DNA from: Yoonia tamlensis
Lineage (GTDB): Bacteria; Pseudomonadota; Alphaproteobacteria; Rhodobacterales; Rhodobacteraceae
Length of the DNA stretch: 64,000 bases
Reading direction: 5' to 3'
Assembly: GCF_900115105.1 (NCBI RefSeq)
Contig: NZ_FOYP01000002.1
Span: forward strand, 1 to 64,000
The translations under genes and the position numbers were made by a program. Below the pieces are notes generated by a model. The model did no database searches. It was not told the origin of the DNA and saw only the letters and a list, made by a program, of their open reading frames with translations. Below, piece after piece: positions 25,903 to 34,316 of this stretch (position 1 is its first letter; every line of letters starts with the position of its first letter).

Positions 25903-26736
25903 ATGCGGATGATCTTGGCCCTTGTGGTCTGGGCATTGGCCGTGCCTGCACGGGCCGAGACCACATTTATCGGCAGCTACATTTGGGCGTCGGATGATGC
26001 GCGGATCGGCGGGCTATCGGGAATCGCGGTTGCGCAAGACGGGCAGGCTTTCACCGCCGTCAGCGACCGCAGTTTCTTTGTCACCGGACAGTTCGCGCGC
26101 ACTGACGGGATTATCAGCGCCATCACCGATATACAGGTCATCCCGATCACCGGCACCGGCGCGCAGGGCGATAGCGAAGGCATTGCGATTGCCAGCACGG
26201 GCGATGTCTTTATCTCGTTCGAAGGGGTGCACGGGCTGCGCCATTTTGCAACACTGGACACGCAATCAACTGCATTGCCAGCCGCACCCGCGTTTGCCAC
26301 GATGCAACGCAATTCATCATTAGAGGCGCTGGCAATCGACGCAAACGGCGTGCTTTACACGCTGCCGGAACGGTCGGGGCGGGCCACGCGGCCGTTTCCT
26401 GTTTACCGCTATGCAAACGGGGTCTGGGACCAGCCTTTCACAATTCCACGGCGCGGTGCGTTCTTGGTTGCGGGCGCAGATATCGGGCCGGATGCCCTTC
26501 TTTATGTTCTTGAACGGGACTTTACAGGGTTCGGGTTTCGCAGCCGCGTCAGGCGCTTTGATTTGCAAGGGCAGCGCGAAGAAACGCTGCTGGAAACCGG
26601 CACATTCACCCATGACAATCTTGAAGGGATCAGCGTTTGGAATGATGGCGTTGGGTTGCGGATCACGCTTGTATCCGACGACAATTTTCGCCGTTTCCAG
26701 CGCACCGAAATTGTCGAATACCGGATCAGCGATTGA
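25903..26736 (+). CDS. Secreted esterase-like / phytase-domain protein
   Basis: A 277-residue exported protein (signal peptide 1-18, ending PARAE) with a beta-propeller of the 'esterase-like activity of phytase' family (PF13449 type). Supporting segments are GGLSGIAVAQDGQAFTAVSDR near the start, GDSEGIAIAS, EALAIDANGVLYTLPER and NLEGISVWNDGVGLRITLVSDDNF near the end. Enzyme activity is unproven for most members. Its ATG follows the mepA stop codon without a gap, so it belongs to the transporter-mepA operon. Confidence 0.88.
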   Translation: MRMILALVVWALAVPARAETTFIGSYIWASDDARIGGLSGIAVAQDGQAFTAVSDRSFFVTGQFARTDGIISAITDIQVIPITGTGAQGDSEGIAIASTGDVFISFEGVHGLRHFATLDTQSTALPAAPAFATMQRNSSLEALAIDANGVLYTLPERSGRATRPFPVYRYANGVWDQPFTIPRRGAFLVAGADIGPDALLYVLERDFTGFGFRSRVRRFDLQGQREETLLETGTFTHDNLEGISVWNDGVGLRITLVSDDNFRRFQRTEIVEYRISD

Positions 26737-26826
26737 CATAGGCAGCGCATGCGCGCTAATCCGCGCCGTCCCGTGGATGATCCGCGCGGGCCAAGTGCCG
26801 CACCCTTGTCAAAACGGAAAACCAAT

Positions 26827-27456
26827 ATGACACGCATCCTTCCCGGCGTTATCGCCATGGCCATTATCGTTGTGGCCTCTAACATCCTTGTCCAATTCCT
26901 GATCCTTGATGGTCTCCTTACCTGGGGGGCGTTCACCTATCCGCTCGCCTTTCTTGTTACCGATATCATGAACCGCGTTTACGGCGTTTCTGCCGCGCGC
27001 CGCGTTGTATTTGTCGGGCTTGTGGTCGGGATCATCTGTTCGCTGATCGGGTCACAAATCATGACCGAATACGGGCCCGCCGTCGCCTTGCGCATTGCCA
27101 TCGGATCCGCCACCGCGTTTCTTGTTGCGCAATTGCTTGATATTGCCGTGTTCAACCGGCTGCGCGCCGGATCATGGTGGAAGGCCCCCTTGGGCAGCAC
27201 ATTGGTCAGCTCGACCGTTGATACGGTCATCTTCTTTTCGATCGCTTTTGCGGCAGCTTTTAACGGGTTCAGCGCGATGGCGGCGGACCAGATCAGCTGG
27301 GCGCAGGACGCCGTGCCATTTTTGAACGCAGGCCCGTTGGTGCCACTTTGGATATCGCTGGCCGTGGCCGATTGGGGGGTGAAACTGACCATCGCGCTGC
27401 TCGCTTTGGTGCCGTTTCGCATTATTGTTGGGCGGATCACACGGGCAGACACATAA
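26827..27456 (+). CDS. Queuosine-precursor transporter, YhhQ/VUT family
   Basis: A 209-residue membrane protein with six predicted helices, recognised by FTYPLAFLVTDIMNRVYG near the start, YGPAVALRIAIGSATAFLVAQLLDIAVFNRLR and STLVSSTVDTVIFFSIAF. E. coli YhhQ imports the queuosine precursor preQ0 or preQ1. The ATG at 26827 is chosen because the protein then begins directly at the first helix. No preQ1 riboswitch was recognised in the 90 bases upstream. Confidence 0.87.
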   Translation: MTRILPGVIAMAIIVVASNILVQFLILDGLLTWGAFTYPLAFLVTDIMNRVYGVSAARRVVFVGLVVGIICSLIGSQIMTEYGPAVALRIAIGSATAFLVAQLLDIAVFNRLRAGSWWKAPLGSTLVSSTVDTVIFFSIAFAAAFNGFSAMAADQISWAQDAVPFLNAGPLVPLWISLAVADWGVKLTIALLALVPFRIIVGRITRADT

Positions 27457-27543
27457 TCGCGAGGTCGGGGACATTTTTACTTGAAATATACCAAATCTAT
27501 GCGAACCTACTTTCAGGCGAAATTTTTGAAAGGAGGTGATCCA

Positions 27544-27600
27544 GTGCATCATGAGGTATTGGAGAAGTGTGTCGGGACAACTTGTGGGGGTCGCAACTAG
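27544..27600 (+). CDS. Possible 18-residue peptide in the structured transcript
   Basis: GTG at 27544 is placed 7 bases after the GGAGG of a perfect Shine-Dalgarno sequence and encodes MHHEVLEKCVGTTCGGRN, with two cysteines. A competing frame from ATG at 27551 gives a 21-residue peptide beginning MRYWRSVSG, 14 bases after the same site. The SD spacing favours the GTG frame. Translation is not proven. Confidence 0.35.
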   Translation: MHHEVLEKCVGTTCGGRN

Positions 27601-27665
27601 GGCAGCCCCTAGCTGAGAAAACCACAAGGTGGTGATCCTAACCGACCCACCTCCGAAATTCAGAG

Positions 27666-27698
27666 AAGGGCTATCCCGTCGCCGGGGTAGCCCTTTTT
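27666..27698 (+). terminator. Intrinsic terminator of the short transcript
   Basis: AAGGGCTATCCCG (27666-27678) pairs with CGGGGTAGCCCTT (27683-27695), one T-G wobble, loop TCGC, then a T-run to 27698. One of the strongest terminators in the window. Confidence 0.88.
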
Positions 27699-27789
27699 CG
27701 TCGTAATTTGCGGGTGTTTGCGTGCAAATTCTTTATGTTAGCGATAGTTGCAAGTGCAGGAGCCTCCGGCGGGAGTATTTTAGGGCAAG

Positions 27790-28206
27790 ATGATGCGGGT
27801 GAATGATCAGATCGAGATTGCGGATTGGGAGCTGACCGAGAGCTTTACCCGCGCGTCCGGCCCCGGCGGGCAGAACGTGAACAAGGTGTCGACGGCGGTG
27901 GAATTGCGGTTCGAGGCCGCGCGATCCCCCAACCTGCCCGACCCCGTGAAAACCCGGCTGCGGCGGCTGGCGGGGCAACGCTGGACGAAAGACGGGGCGA
28001 TTGTGATCTTTGTGCAAGAAACCCGCAGCCAAGCCCGCAACCGCGAAATCGCACGGGACCGTCTGGCGGAACTGATCCTATCAGCCACCGTCGTACAAAA
28101 ACGCAGACGGGCAACAAAGCCGACCTACGGGTCAGTGAAACGCAGGCTCGAGGGGAAAAAAGCGCGTGGAGAGGTGAAGGCGTTGCGGGGGAAGGTTGAG
28201 GAGTGA
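27790..28206 (+). CDS. arfB: ArfB, alternative ribosome-rescue factor (peptidyl-tRNA hydrolase)
   Basis: A 138-residue release-factor-like protein that frees ribosomes stalled on non-stop mRNA by hydrolysing peptidyl-tRNA. The catalytic GGQ is in ASGPGGQNVNKVS (about residues 26-31). The basic C-terminal tail RRRATKPTYGSVKRRLEGKKARG, which enters the empty mRNA channel, is intact. There is no codon-recognition domain, as expected. The start is one of two adjacent ATG codons at 27790/27793. It lies about 90 bases downstream of the terminated short transcript. Confidence 0.95.
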   Translation: MMRVNDQIEIADWELTESFTRASGPGGQNVNKVSTAVELRFEAARSPNLPDPVKTRLRRLAGQRWTKDGAIVIFVQETRSQARNREIARDRLAELILSATVVQKRRRATKPTYGSVKRRLEGKKARGEVKALRGKVEE

Positions 28207-28270
28207 GTGACAGTCACTTATCCAATTCTTTACATTCTTACGCTTAGTATCTATTTTAAACAGTACAAGT

Positions 28271-28290
28271 CGGGAAGCGTCCCGGCTTTT
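28271..28290 (+). terminator. Weak terminator-like hairpin before the unknown islet
   Basis: CGGGA (28271-28275), AGCG, TCCCG (28280-28284), followed by GCTTTT. It lies between arfB and the first islet gene and could end the arfB transcript. Confidence 0.45.
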
Positions 28291-28313
28291 GCGACTCTAA
28301 AGGAGACCACGTT

Positions 28314-28616
28314 GTGAATATTGCACTTGAACTAACACAGGTAACTTTAGGCATTTTTTGCGGGATTGCGGCAGTAGCCTTTTTTTGGGTAACCGTGAGG
28401 ACCGTACTTCATGGCCGGTCAGCATATGAAGCAAACAGATCAGCTTACTATCCGGGCATTAAGCGAGCTTTCCTAGGAATCTTACGTGAACCGTCGAGCA
28501 TGATCGACAGACGTACCAGCGAAGGTCTAGCTATTGGGCTCAAGTCCCGTAAATTGATTGCTCAACAGAGGCTTAGCTCAGAAGCGCTTGATGATGTAAT
28601 GGGACGTAGAGTCTAG
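28314..28616 (+). CDS. Hypothetical single-pass membrane protein
   Basis: A 100-residue protein starting at GTG, with AGGAG 8 bases upstream. One clear hydrophobic helix lies at about residues 8-30 (VTLGIFCGIAAVAFFWVTV), followed by a basic, polar region with no cysteine. No family is recognised. Codon use (many TTA, CTA and AGA codons) is AT-richer than the flanking housekeeping genes. It ends 5 bases before the next gene, so the two probably form one unit. Confidence 0.6.
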   Translation: MNIALELTQVTLGIFCGIAAVAFFWVTVRTVLHGRSAYEANRSAYYPGIKRAFLGILREPSSMIDRRTSEGLAIGLKSRKLIAQQRLSSEALDDVMGRRV

Positions 28617-28621
28617 TCTGT

Positions 28622-29845
28622 ATGAGGTTTTGTGGTTGGGTTCCGACGGTAACAGGTCATCTATCTTTTAATACTATTGGTAGTTCAAGTTATCCAACCC
28701 AAAGCATCGTAGTACGTTCGAATTTAGAGTCTTGCTTCTGTCAGACAAGAGATTTGCTTGACGTACTTGTGCCATACACCCGACATTCCGAACTCGGGGC
28801 TTACTTTCGTGAAAAGATTGCGAATTACCTAGTAGGGGTTAGCGGCAAGTTTACCTTTTTAGCTTCCACTAAAATAGAATGTGACGGAGAGGTACTAAGC
28901 GGTACGGTTTATGTACTCTCCTATACCAGCAGCCGATCCGAAATAAAAAACATACGTAAGTACCTACAAAATACTGAAACAGACAGTTTTGGGACAACAA
29001 TCAATAGCCTGCATGAGCTTGCCGACGAACATTGTCTAGCACGCGCAACATTCAAGCTTTCACGTTCAGGTAAAATTGAAATAGACTGCGAACAGAGGCC
29101 CGTAGGTGTTGACGACGCCAGCGGAACTATTGTCAGGTTGCTAGCAAATCAGGTTTTCTATTTTCTAAAAGACATGGCGCATACCCACCAGCATCATGAT
29201 CCGTCACACGACGCAATTACCGAACTAACCGAACACATGAGTGATACCTCTATAGAATGGGCACAACGTACTCAGCAGTCCTTGTATCGCGCGGTAATTC
29301 GTTACAAACGGTTTAGAAATGAGAAGGCACTCTTTAGAGCCTCAGGCATTCTAGCTTATGCGCGGTCGTTTGAAAAAAGCCACGCTGAAGACATTCGCAA
29401 AGCAGGTCAGAAAGAATTCAACCGAGACGAACTCAATGCGTCTCTAGAAGTTTCGCGCGCCGAGATTAAGCACTTCGACCAAAAAAAGCTTTCCAGAACC
29501 GAGTCCATACGAAATTCATTTTTTGCGCTATTTGGCTTTATAATATCAGTAACATTCTTAGCAAGAATGGACCCAGAATTCACTGTCGCTATTCACCCAG
29601 GAATCATCTGGGCAACGACCCAAATTGCTGAGAAACCGCTACATACTGTTGCGATGGTTATATTAATTTCATCTGTGTATTCATTCGCTGTTCATAAAAA
29701 TGACCCGGCAGAGTTTGAATTGACTCGTACTGCAATGAGGTTGCTCCAAGGATTCCGGCTGCGTTGGAGTGTGTTATTCAACTTATTAGCGACGGCGTTT
29801 TTTAGTTGGCTTTGCTACCTCCTTCTAATTTCAGCTTTCTTCTAA
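28622..29845 (+). CDS. Hypothetical membrane protein of unknown family
   Basis: A 407-residue protein. The first ~290 residues are soluble, mixed alpha/beta, with a His-rich patch [11 protein letters not shown] (187-197) and a charged probable coiled coil (about 235-295). Three hydrophobic helices follow at about 299-315, 341-357 and 383-406, so the bulk likely sits on one face of the membrane. No domain is recognised. No ribosome-binding site is obvious, suggesting coupling to the 100-residue gene upstream. Base composition is AT-richer than its neighbours. The last 4 bases overlap pncB on the other strand. Confidence 0.65.
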   Translation: MRFCGWVPTVTGHLSFNTIGSSSYPTQSIVVRSNLESCFCQTRDLLDVLVPYTRHSELGAYFREKIANYLVGVSGKFTFLASTKIECDGEVLSGTVYVLSYTSSRSEIKNIRKYLQNTETDSFGTTINSLHELADEHCLARATFKLSRSGKIEIDCEQRPVGVDDASGTIVRLLANQVFYFLKDMAHTHQHHDPSHDAITELTEHMSDTSIEWAQRTQQSLYRAVIRYKRFRNEKALFRASGILAYARSFEKSHAEDIRKAGQKEFNRDELNASLEVSRAEIKHFDQKKLSRTESIRNSFFALFGFIISVTFLARMDPEFTVAIHPGIIWATTQIAEKPLHTVAMVILISSVYSFAVHKNDPAEFELTRTAMRLLQGFRLRWSVLFNLLATAFFSWLCYLLLISAFF

Positions 29846-31134
29846 ACCACCACCTCAACACCTTCCTGCTCGCCTACCTCGAACACACGCTTATACCTTG
29901 CGATTTCCTCGGATGGTCCCATCGCCTTATTCGGATTATCCGAGAGTTTTACGGTGGGGCGGCCGTTGGCTTTGATGGCTTTGCAGACAAGGCTGAACGG
30001 GGCGAGCGCGTCGCCTGTCGTCAGTCCTTTGAAATCATTGGTCATCATCGTGCCCCAGCCGAAGGACACGCGCACGCGCCCCTTAAATTGCCGTTGCAGT
30101 TCGATGATTTTATCAACGTCGAGCCCGTCCGAGAAGATCACCAGCTTTTTCGTCGGGTCTTCGCCGCGTGATTTCCACCAGTTGATCGCGTTTTCGGCGC
30201 CTGTTGCGGGGTCGCCGCTGTCGATCCGCATGCCTGTCCAATCGGCCAGCCAATCAGGCGCGCGGTCAAGGAAACCTTTGGTCCCAAACGTATCTGGCAG
30301 GATGATTTTAAGGTTGCCGTCGTGTTCGTCTTGCCAATCCGACAGCACATCATAAGGCGATTGCAGCAGGGCCGCGTCGCTGTCGGCAAGGGCGGCGTAG
30401 ACCATGGGCAATTCGTGGGCGTTGGTGCCGATTGCCTCGATCTCGCGCATCATCGCGATCCGGCAGTTGGATGTGCCGGTAAAGCTGTTGCCTAGCCCTT
30501 CCATCATCGCCTGCACGCACCAATCCTGCCAGAGGTATGAATGGCGGCGGCGGGTGCCAAAATCAGCGAGTTTGAGCCCCTCAATGGGCCGTAATTGCTC
30601 GACTTTTTCCCACAGTTTGGTCATGCCCCGCGCGTAAAGCACCTGCAATTCAAACCGGCCCATGTCGCGCAGCACCGCCCGCGACCGTAGTTCCATGATC
30701 GTGGCGAGCGCGGGAATTTCCCAGAGCATGACCTCGGGCCATGAGCCTTCGAATGTGAGTTCAAATTGCCCGTCGACCTTTTCAAGGTGATAGGGCGGCA
30801 GTTGCAGGTTCTCGAACCATTCCATGAAATCGGGCCGGAACATTTGTCGCTTACCGTAGAAGGTATTGCCGCGCAGCCATGTGGATTCGCCACGGGTCAG
30901 GCGGAGCGAGCGGATGTTATCCAGTTGTTCGCGCAATTCGCCTTCGTCGATCAATTCCGCCAAGCGGATCGATTTGGAACGGTTGATCAATGAGAACGTG
31001 ACTTGGGTGTTCGGGTGGTTGCGAAACACCGATTGGCACATCAGCAGCTTGTAGAAATCCGTATCGATGAGCGACCGCACGATGGGGTCGATCTTCCATT
31101 TGTGGTTCCAGACACGTGTTGCGATATCAACCAT
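29842..31134 (-). CDS. pncB: Nicotinate phosphoribosyltransferase
   Basis: Converts nicotinate and PRPP to nicotinate mononucleotide in NAD salvage. The 430-residue protein has the family features [12 protein letters not shown] near the start, [13 protein letters not shown] with the phosphorylatable histidine, RIDSGDP and the late [15 protein letters not shown]. It is downstream of pncA on the same strand, so nicotinamide deamidation and nicotinate recycling are encoded side by side. Convergent and overlapping by 4 bases with the unknown 407-residue gene. Confidence 0.95.
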   Translation of the reverse strand: MVDIATRVWNHKWKIDPIVRSLIDTDFYKLLMCQSVFRNHPNTQVTFSLINRSKSIRLAELIDEGELREQLDNIRSLRLTRGESTWLRGNTFYGKRQMFRPDFMEWFENLQLPPYHLEKVDGQFELTFEGSWPEVMLWEIPALATIMELRSRAVLRDMGRFELQVLYARGMTKLWEKVEQLRPIEGLKLADFGTRRRHSYLWQDWCVQAMMEGLGNSFTGTSNCRIAMMREIEAIGTNAHELPMVYAALADSDAALLQSPYDVLSDWQDEHDGNLKIILPDTFGTKGFLDRAPDWLADWTGMRIDSGDPATGAENAINWWKSRGEDPTKKLVIFSDGLDVDKIIELQRQFKGRVRVSFGWGTMMTNDFKGLTTGDALAPFSLVCKAIKANGRPTVKLSDNPNKAMGPSEEIARYKRVFEVGEQEGVEVVV

Positions 31135-31237
31135 TTGGTCGTCCTCCCGTTAGCGGTGTTAGACCAATTGCAGCCCAGCGTGGCAAGGGGCTGCAAAGCG
31201 GCGCGCCGCGGCTTTTTGCATTTAGTTTTGCTGGCAA

Positions 31238-31831
31238 TTACGCCAACGTCACACCTGCCGCAGTCATGGCCTGCGTTGCAGAGGCAAGCGAGCCGTCAAA
31301 ATCGATCGCGCGGCACAGATCCACCTGCACGGTTACATCAAACCCCAGTTTGGCGGCATCTACTGCCGAATAGTGCACACAAAAATCCGTAGCCAACCCG
31401 ACAAGTGTTAGCTTGGAAATCTGTCTGGTGCGCAGATACCCTTTCAATCCGGTCGGTGTCTTTTGGTCGTTTTCAAAGAAGGCTGAATAGCTGTCGATTG
31501 CGGGGTTATAGCCTTTGCGAATGATAAGGTCGGCGCGGTCAACGGCAAGACCTGCATGGAACTGGGCGCCATCGGTGCCTTGAACACAGTGATCAGGCCA
31601 AAGAACCTGCGGTCCGTAGGGCATTTGGGTGAGGGTCATCGGGGCCGCATCGTGGCTGCTCGCAAAGGACGAATGCCCTGCGGGGTGCCAGTCCTGGGTC
31701 AGGACGACGGCGTCAAAATCATCCATCGCATCGTTAATTCCTGCAACGATCTGGTCACCGCCCGCAACGGCAAGCGCCCCGCCGGGGCAAAAATCATTCT
31801 GAACGTCGATGACGATAAGCGCGTGGGTCAT
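31238..31831 (-). CDS. pncA: Nicotinamidase
   Basis: Deamidates nicotinamide to nicotinate. The 197-residue isochorismatase-fold protein has the catalytic Asp in VIDVQNDFCPGGAL, the metal-binding QDWHPAGHSSF segment, the catalytic Lys region and the nucleophilic Cys in GLATDFCVHYSAVDA. First gene of the salvage pair with pncB, about 100 bases upstream of it. Confidence 0.95.
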   Translation of the reverse strand: MTHALIVIDVQNDFCPGGALAVAGGDQIVAGINDAMDDFDAVVLTQDWHPAGHSSFASSHDAAPMTLTQMPYGPQVLWPDHCVQGTDGAQFHAGLAVDRADLIIRKGYNPAIDSYSAFFENDQKTPTGLKGYLRTRQISKLTLVGLATDFCVHYSAVDAAKLGFDVTVQVDLCRAIDFDGSLASATQAMTAAGVTLA

Positions 31832-31927
31832 TCTTTGGTCTCCTGTTTTGCTGCCAGACTAGCAATGAATGCGAGGTGCTGCGAGCAGGATTGCGTATTT
31901 TTCGTGGCAAATGCCGATCCGGCGGAT

Positions 31928-31950
31928 GCAGGCTTTTGACAAAAGCCTGC
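31928..31950. repeat. Short palindrome, pncA-hsp70 intergenic region
   Basis: Perfect inverted repeat GCAGGCTTTT (31928-31937), loop GAC, AAAAGCCTGC (31941-31950), in the divergent region upstream of both pncA and the Hsp70 gene. Confidence 0.6.
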
Positions 31951-31975
31951 ATGCAAACCCTCCTGTGGATTTGAC

Positions 31976-31998
31976 CCAATTCTTTGGACAAGAATTGG
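31976..31998. repeat. Second short palindrome, KGGAC-loop type
   Basis: Arms CCAATTCTT (31976-31984) and AAGAATTGG (31990-31998), loop TGGAC. Same architecture (9-bp stem, 5-base loop) as the element at 40687. Confidence 0.6.
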
Positions 31999-32002
31999 TC
32001 GG

Positions 32003-32031
32003 TTGACGCATCCCGTGCTGTCGCTTACATG
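32003..32031 (+). promoter_or_regulatory. Probable sigma-70 promoter of the Hsp70-like gene
   Basis: TTGACG at 32003-32008 and TACATG at 32026-32031 with a 17-base spacer, about 30 bases before the start codon. Standard vegetative form; no heat-shock promoter was seen. Confidence 0.45.
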
Positions 32032-32059
32032 CGCGGTCTTCTGGATAAGAGGCTTTGTT

Positions 32060-33304
32060 ATGGCAGTATTGGGGATCGACTTTGGAACGTCAAATACCGC
32101 TGCGGGCGTTCTTGCCGGCAGCCGGCCGTTCCTGATTGAAGTTGAACCGGGGCGCAAGACACTGCCAACATCGGTGTTTTTTGATTTTGACCGCAAGGTG
32201 ACGACCTACGGATCAATTGCCAATGCGGCCCTGATCGACGGGCGCGAGGGGCGGTTTATGCGTGCGCTCAAATCAGTCTTGGGCACCCCGTTGATGCACG
32301 AAAAACGGCAGGTCGCCTATGAACGCCTGACATTGATCGAGGTCGTCGCGCGGTTCTTGCGGATGATCCGCGAACGCGCCGAAGCCGCAACCGGCCAGAC
32401 CTATGATATTGCCCTTTCCGGTCGCCCCGTGCGGTTTCATTCAACCGATGATGCGCGCAATGCCCAAGCCGAAATTGACCTGCGCGCAGCCTATTTGATG
32501 GCCGGGTTCAAGGACGTGCATTTCATGTATGAACCAGAGGCCGCCGCGCTGGCAAGCGGGCCGCTGGATACGGGCGAGCTTGGGCTGATCGTTGATATCG
32601 GCGGCGGGACATCTGATTTTTCGCTGTTTGAGCGCGATGGCGACGCCACCCGCATTATCGCGAGCCACGGTGTGCGCGTCGGCGGCACCGACTTCGACCG
32701 CGCCATCAGTATTGATCAGGTCATGCCGCTGCTCGGTCGCGGCTCTGAGGTGCGCAACGCCATCGGCACGGGGCGCCACACCGCCCCAAACGCGATTTTC
32801 AATGACCTTGCGACATGGCAGAAAATCCCGTTCACCTATACGCCCGAAAACAAACGCATGGCGGCAGATTTCGCGAAACTTGGCGTTGATCCGGCGCTGT
32901 TTGGCCGGTTGCAAGCGGTGCTGGATATGGAATTGGGGCATGACATTGCCTTTGCGGTCGAGGCCGGAAAAATCCACATAAACAAGCCCGATGTCGCCGA
33001 GACCGGAGTCGATTTGCGCGTGGTCGCGCGCGATCTTTGGGCGCGGTTTGACAAGGTGCAGCTGGGTCACATTCTGGCACCGCATGCGGCCGAAATCAGC
33101 ACATGTGCGGCCGACACTTTACGCATGGCCGATGTGACCCCCGACAAGATCGGCAAGATCGTTTTTGTGGGTGGCTCAAGCCTGCTGCATGTCGTCGAAA
33201 ACGCCATGACCACGCTATTTCCGCAGGCCGCGCTTGAACGCAGCGATGCCTTTACCGCCGTTGCGGACGGTCTGGCGATTGCGGCATCTCGTCGCTTGCC
33301 CTGA
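32060..33304 (+). CDS. YegD-like Hsp70-family ATPase
   Basis: A 414-residue actin-fold ATPase of the Hsp70 superfamily. The phosphate-1 motif is GIDFGTSNTAAGVL at the start, phosphate-2 is LIVDIGGGTSDFSLF and the adenosine loop is IVFVGGSS. The C-terminal substrate-binding domain of DnaK is absent, so it is the short YegD form, with no known client and no co-chaperone here. ATG 32060 is chosen because it begins exactly at the conserved N-terminus. Upstream region shared with the divergent pncA gene. Confidence 0.88.
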   Translation: MAVLGIDFGTSNTAAGVLAGSRPFLIEVEPGRKTLPTSVFFDFDRKVTTYGSIANAALIDGREGRFMRALKSVLGTPLMHEKRQVAYERLTLIEVVARFLRMIRERAEAATGQTYDIALSGRPVRFHSTDDARNAQAEIDLRAAYLMAGFKDVHFMYEPEAAALASGPLDTGELGLIVDIGGGTSDFSLFERDGDATRIIASHGVRVGGTDFDRAISIDQVMPLLGRGSEVRNAIGTGRHTAPNAIFNDLATWQKIPFTYTPENKRMAADFAKLGVDPALFGRLQAVLDMELGHDIAFAVEAGKIHINKPDVAETGVDLRVVARDLWARFDKVQLGHILAPHAAEISTCAADTLRMADVTPDKIGKIVFVGGSSLLHVVENAMTTLFPQAALERSDAFTAVADGLAIAASRRLP

Positions 33305-33330
33305 CAAATCAACAGGCGTATTTGACCCCC

Positions 33331-34239
33331 ATGTATACCGTAGCTGCACTCTATCACTTCACCCGATTCGATGACCCCGCTGCGTTGCGCGGGCCGCTTT
33401 TGGATCTGTGCAAATCCCAAGGGGTGAGCGGGACGCTCTTGCTGGCCAAAGAAGGCATCAACGGCACCATCGCAGGCAGCCGCGCCGGGATTGACGCGGT
33501 GATCGCGCATATCAAATCCCTGCCGGGTTGCGCCGATTTCATCTGGAAAGAAAGCACCGCAACCGTGCCGCCATTCCACCGGATGAAGGTGCGGCTAAAG
33601 CGCGAAATCGTCACCATGGGCCAGCCCGATGTGGACCCGATCGCCAATGGCACCGGCCATTATGTCGAACCCGCCGAATGGAACGCATTGATCAAGGCGC
33701 CCGATGTCGCCGTAATCGACACGCGCAATGATTATGAAGTCGCGATTGGCACCTTTGACGGCGCGATTGACCCGATGACAAAGACATTCGGCGAATTCCC
33801 CGCGTGGTGGGAAGAGAACAAGCACCGCTTTCACAACAAGCGGATTGCGATGTTTTGCACCGGTGGCATCCGCTGCGAAAAGTCGACAAATTTCCTAATG
33901 GGCCAAGGGGTTGAGGATGTTTACCACCTGAAGGGTGGTATCCTGAAATACCTTGAAGAAGTCCCGCAGGAAGAAAGCACCTGGGACGGTGAATGCTTTG
34001 TCTTTGACGCGCGCGTCAGCGTGGGCCACGGCCTTAAAGAAGGGCCGCATCTGCTGTGCTATGCATGCCGCCGCCCGATCCTGCCCGAAGATCGCAACCG
34101 CCCCGAATTCGAAGAAGGTGTCGCCTGCCATCAATGTGCGCACGAAACATCCGCCGACGACAAGGACCGTTTCCGTGAACGTCAAAAGCAGATCGCATTG
34201 GCCAAAAAACGCGGGACGCATCACATCGGCGGTCTCTGA
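33331..34239 (+). CDS. trhO: TrhO, tRNA uridine(34) hydroxylase (rhodanese-like)
   Basis: Oxygen-dependent hydroxylase that makes 5-hydroxyuridine at position 34 of tRNAs reading NNU/NNA/NNG codons. The 302-residue protein has the N-terminal ferredoxin-like region (LLLAKEGINGTIAGS), the central rhodanese domain with active-site Cys in FCTGGIRCEKSTN and a C-terminal Cys-rich part (CYACRRPI, CHQCAHE) probably binding zinc. ATG 33331 is chosen over an upstream TTG. It follows the Hsp70 gene by 26 bases, so the two may be co-transcribed. Confidence 0.93.
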   Translation: MYTVAALYHFTRFDDPAALRGPLLDLCKSQGVSGTLLLAKEGINGTIAGSRAGIDAVIAHIKSLPGCADFIWKESTATVPPFHRMKVRLKREIVTMGQPDVDPIANGTGHYVEPAEWNALIKAPDVAVIDTRNDYEVAIGTFDGAIDPMTKTFGEFPAWWEENKHRFHNKRIAMFCTGGIRCEKSTNFLMGQGVEDVYHLKGGILKYLEEVPQEESTWDGECFVFDARVSVGHGLKEGPHLLCYACRRPILPEDRNRPEFEEGVACHQCAHETSADDKDRFRERQKQIALAKKRGTHHIGGL

Positions 34240-34316
34240 CAGGTTTTGCGACGCCGTTGACCTAGGCCGCTGATCGCCTTACGCCGGATGTGCAGACTAC
34301 CGGAGTGATTGCGCAA

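Larger units (their letters stand above)
27510..27702 (+). ncRNA. Structured short transcript with two 16S-3'-end-complementary segments
   Basis: A non-coding or micro-coding region between the YhhQ and ArfB genes. AAAGGAGGTGATCCA (27529-27543) is a 15-base complement of the bacterial 16S rRNA 3' end. AAGGTGGTGATCCTAACCG (27626-27644) is a second near-complement. CCCACCTCC (27646-27654) is anti-SD-like, and its CACCTCC can pair with GGAGGTG at 27532-27538. Further helices: CTTGTGG/CCACAAG (27581-27587 with 27622-27628) enclosing CTAGGG/CCCTAG (27597-27602 with 27607-27612). It ends in a strong intrinsic terminator. The 5' end is a guess. Confidence 0.6.

Noticed and set aside
26737..26826. 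preQ1 riboswitch before the queuosine-precursor transporter
   Set aside because: The characteristic short hairpin with an A-rich tail pairing into its loop could not be recognised.
27529..27543. Remnant of a 16S rRNA gene in antisense
   Set aside because: The exact match ends after 15 bases, and the following sequence does not continue the rRNA complement; functional SD/anti-SD pairing is the simpler reading.
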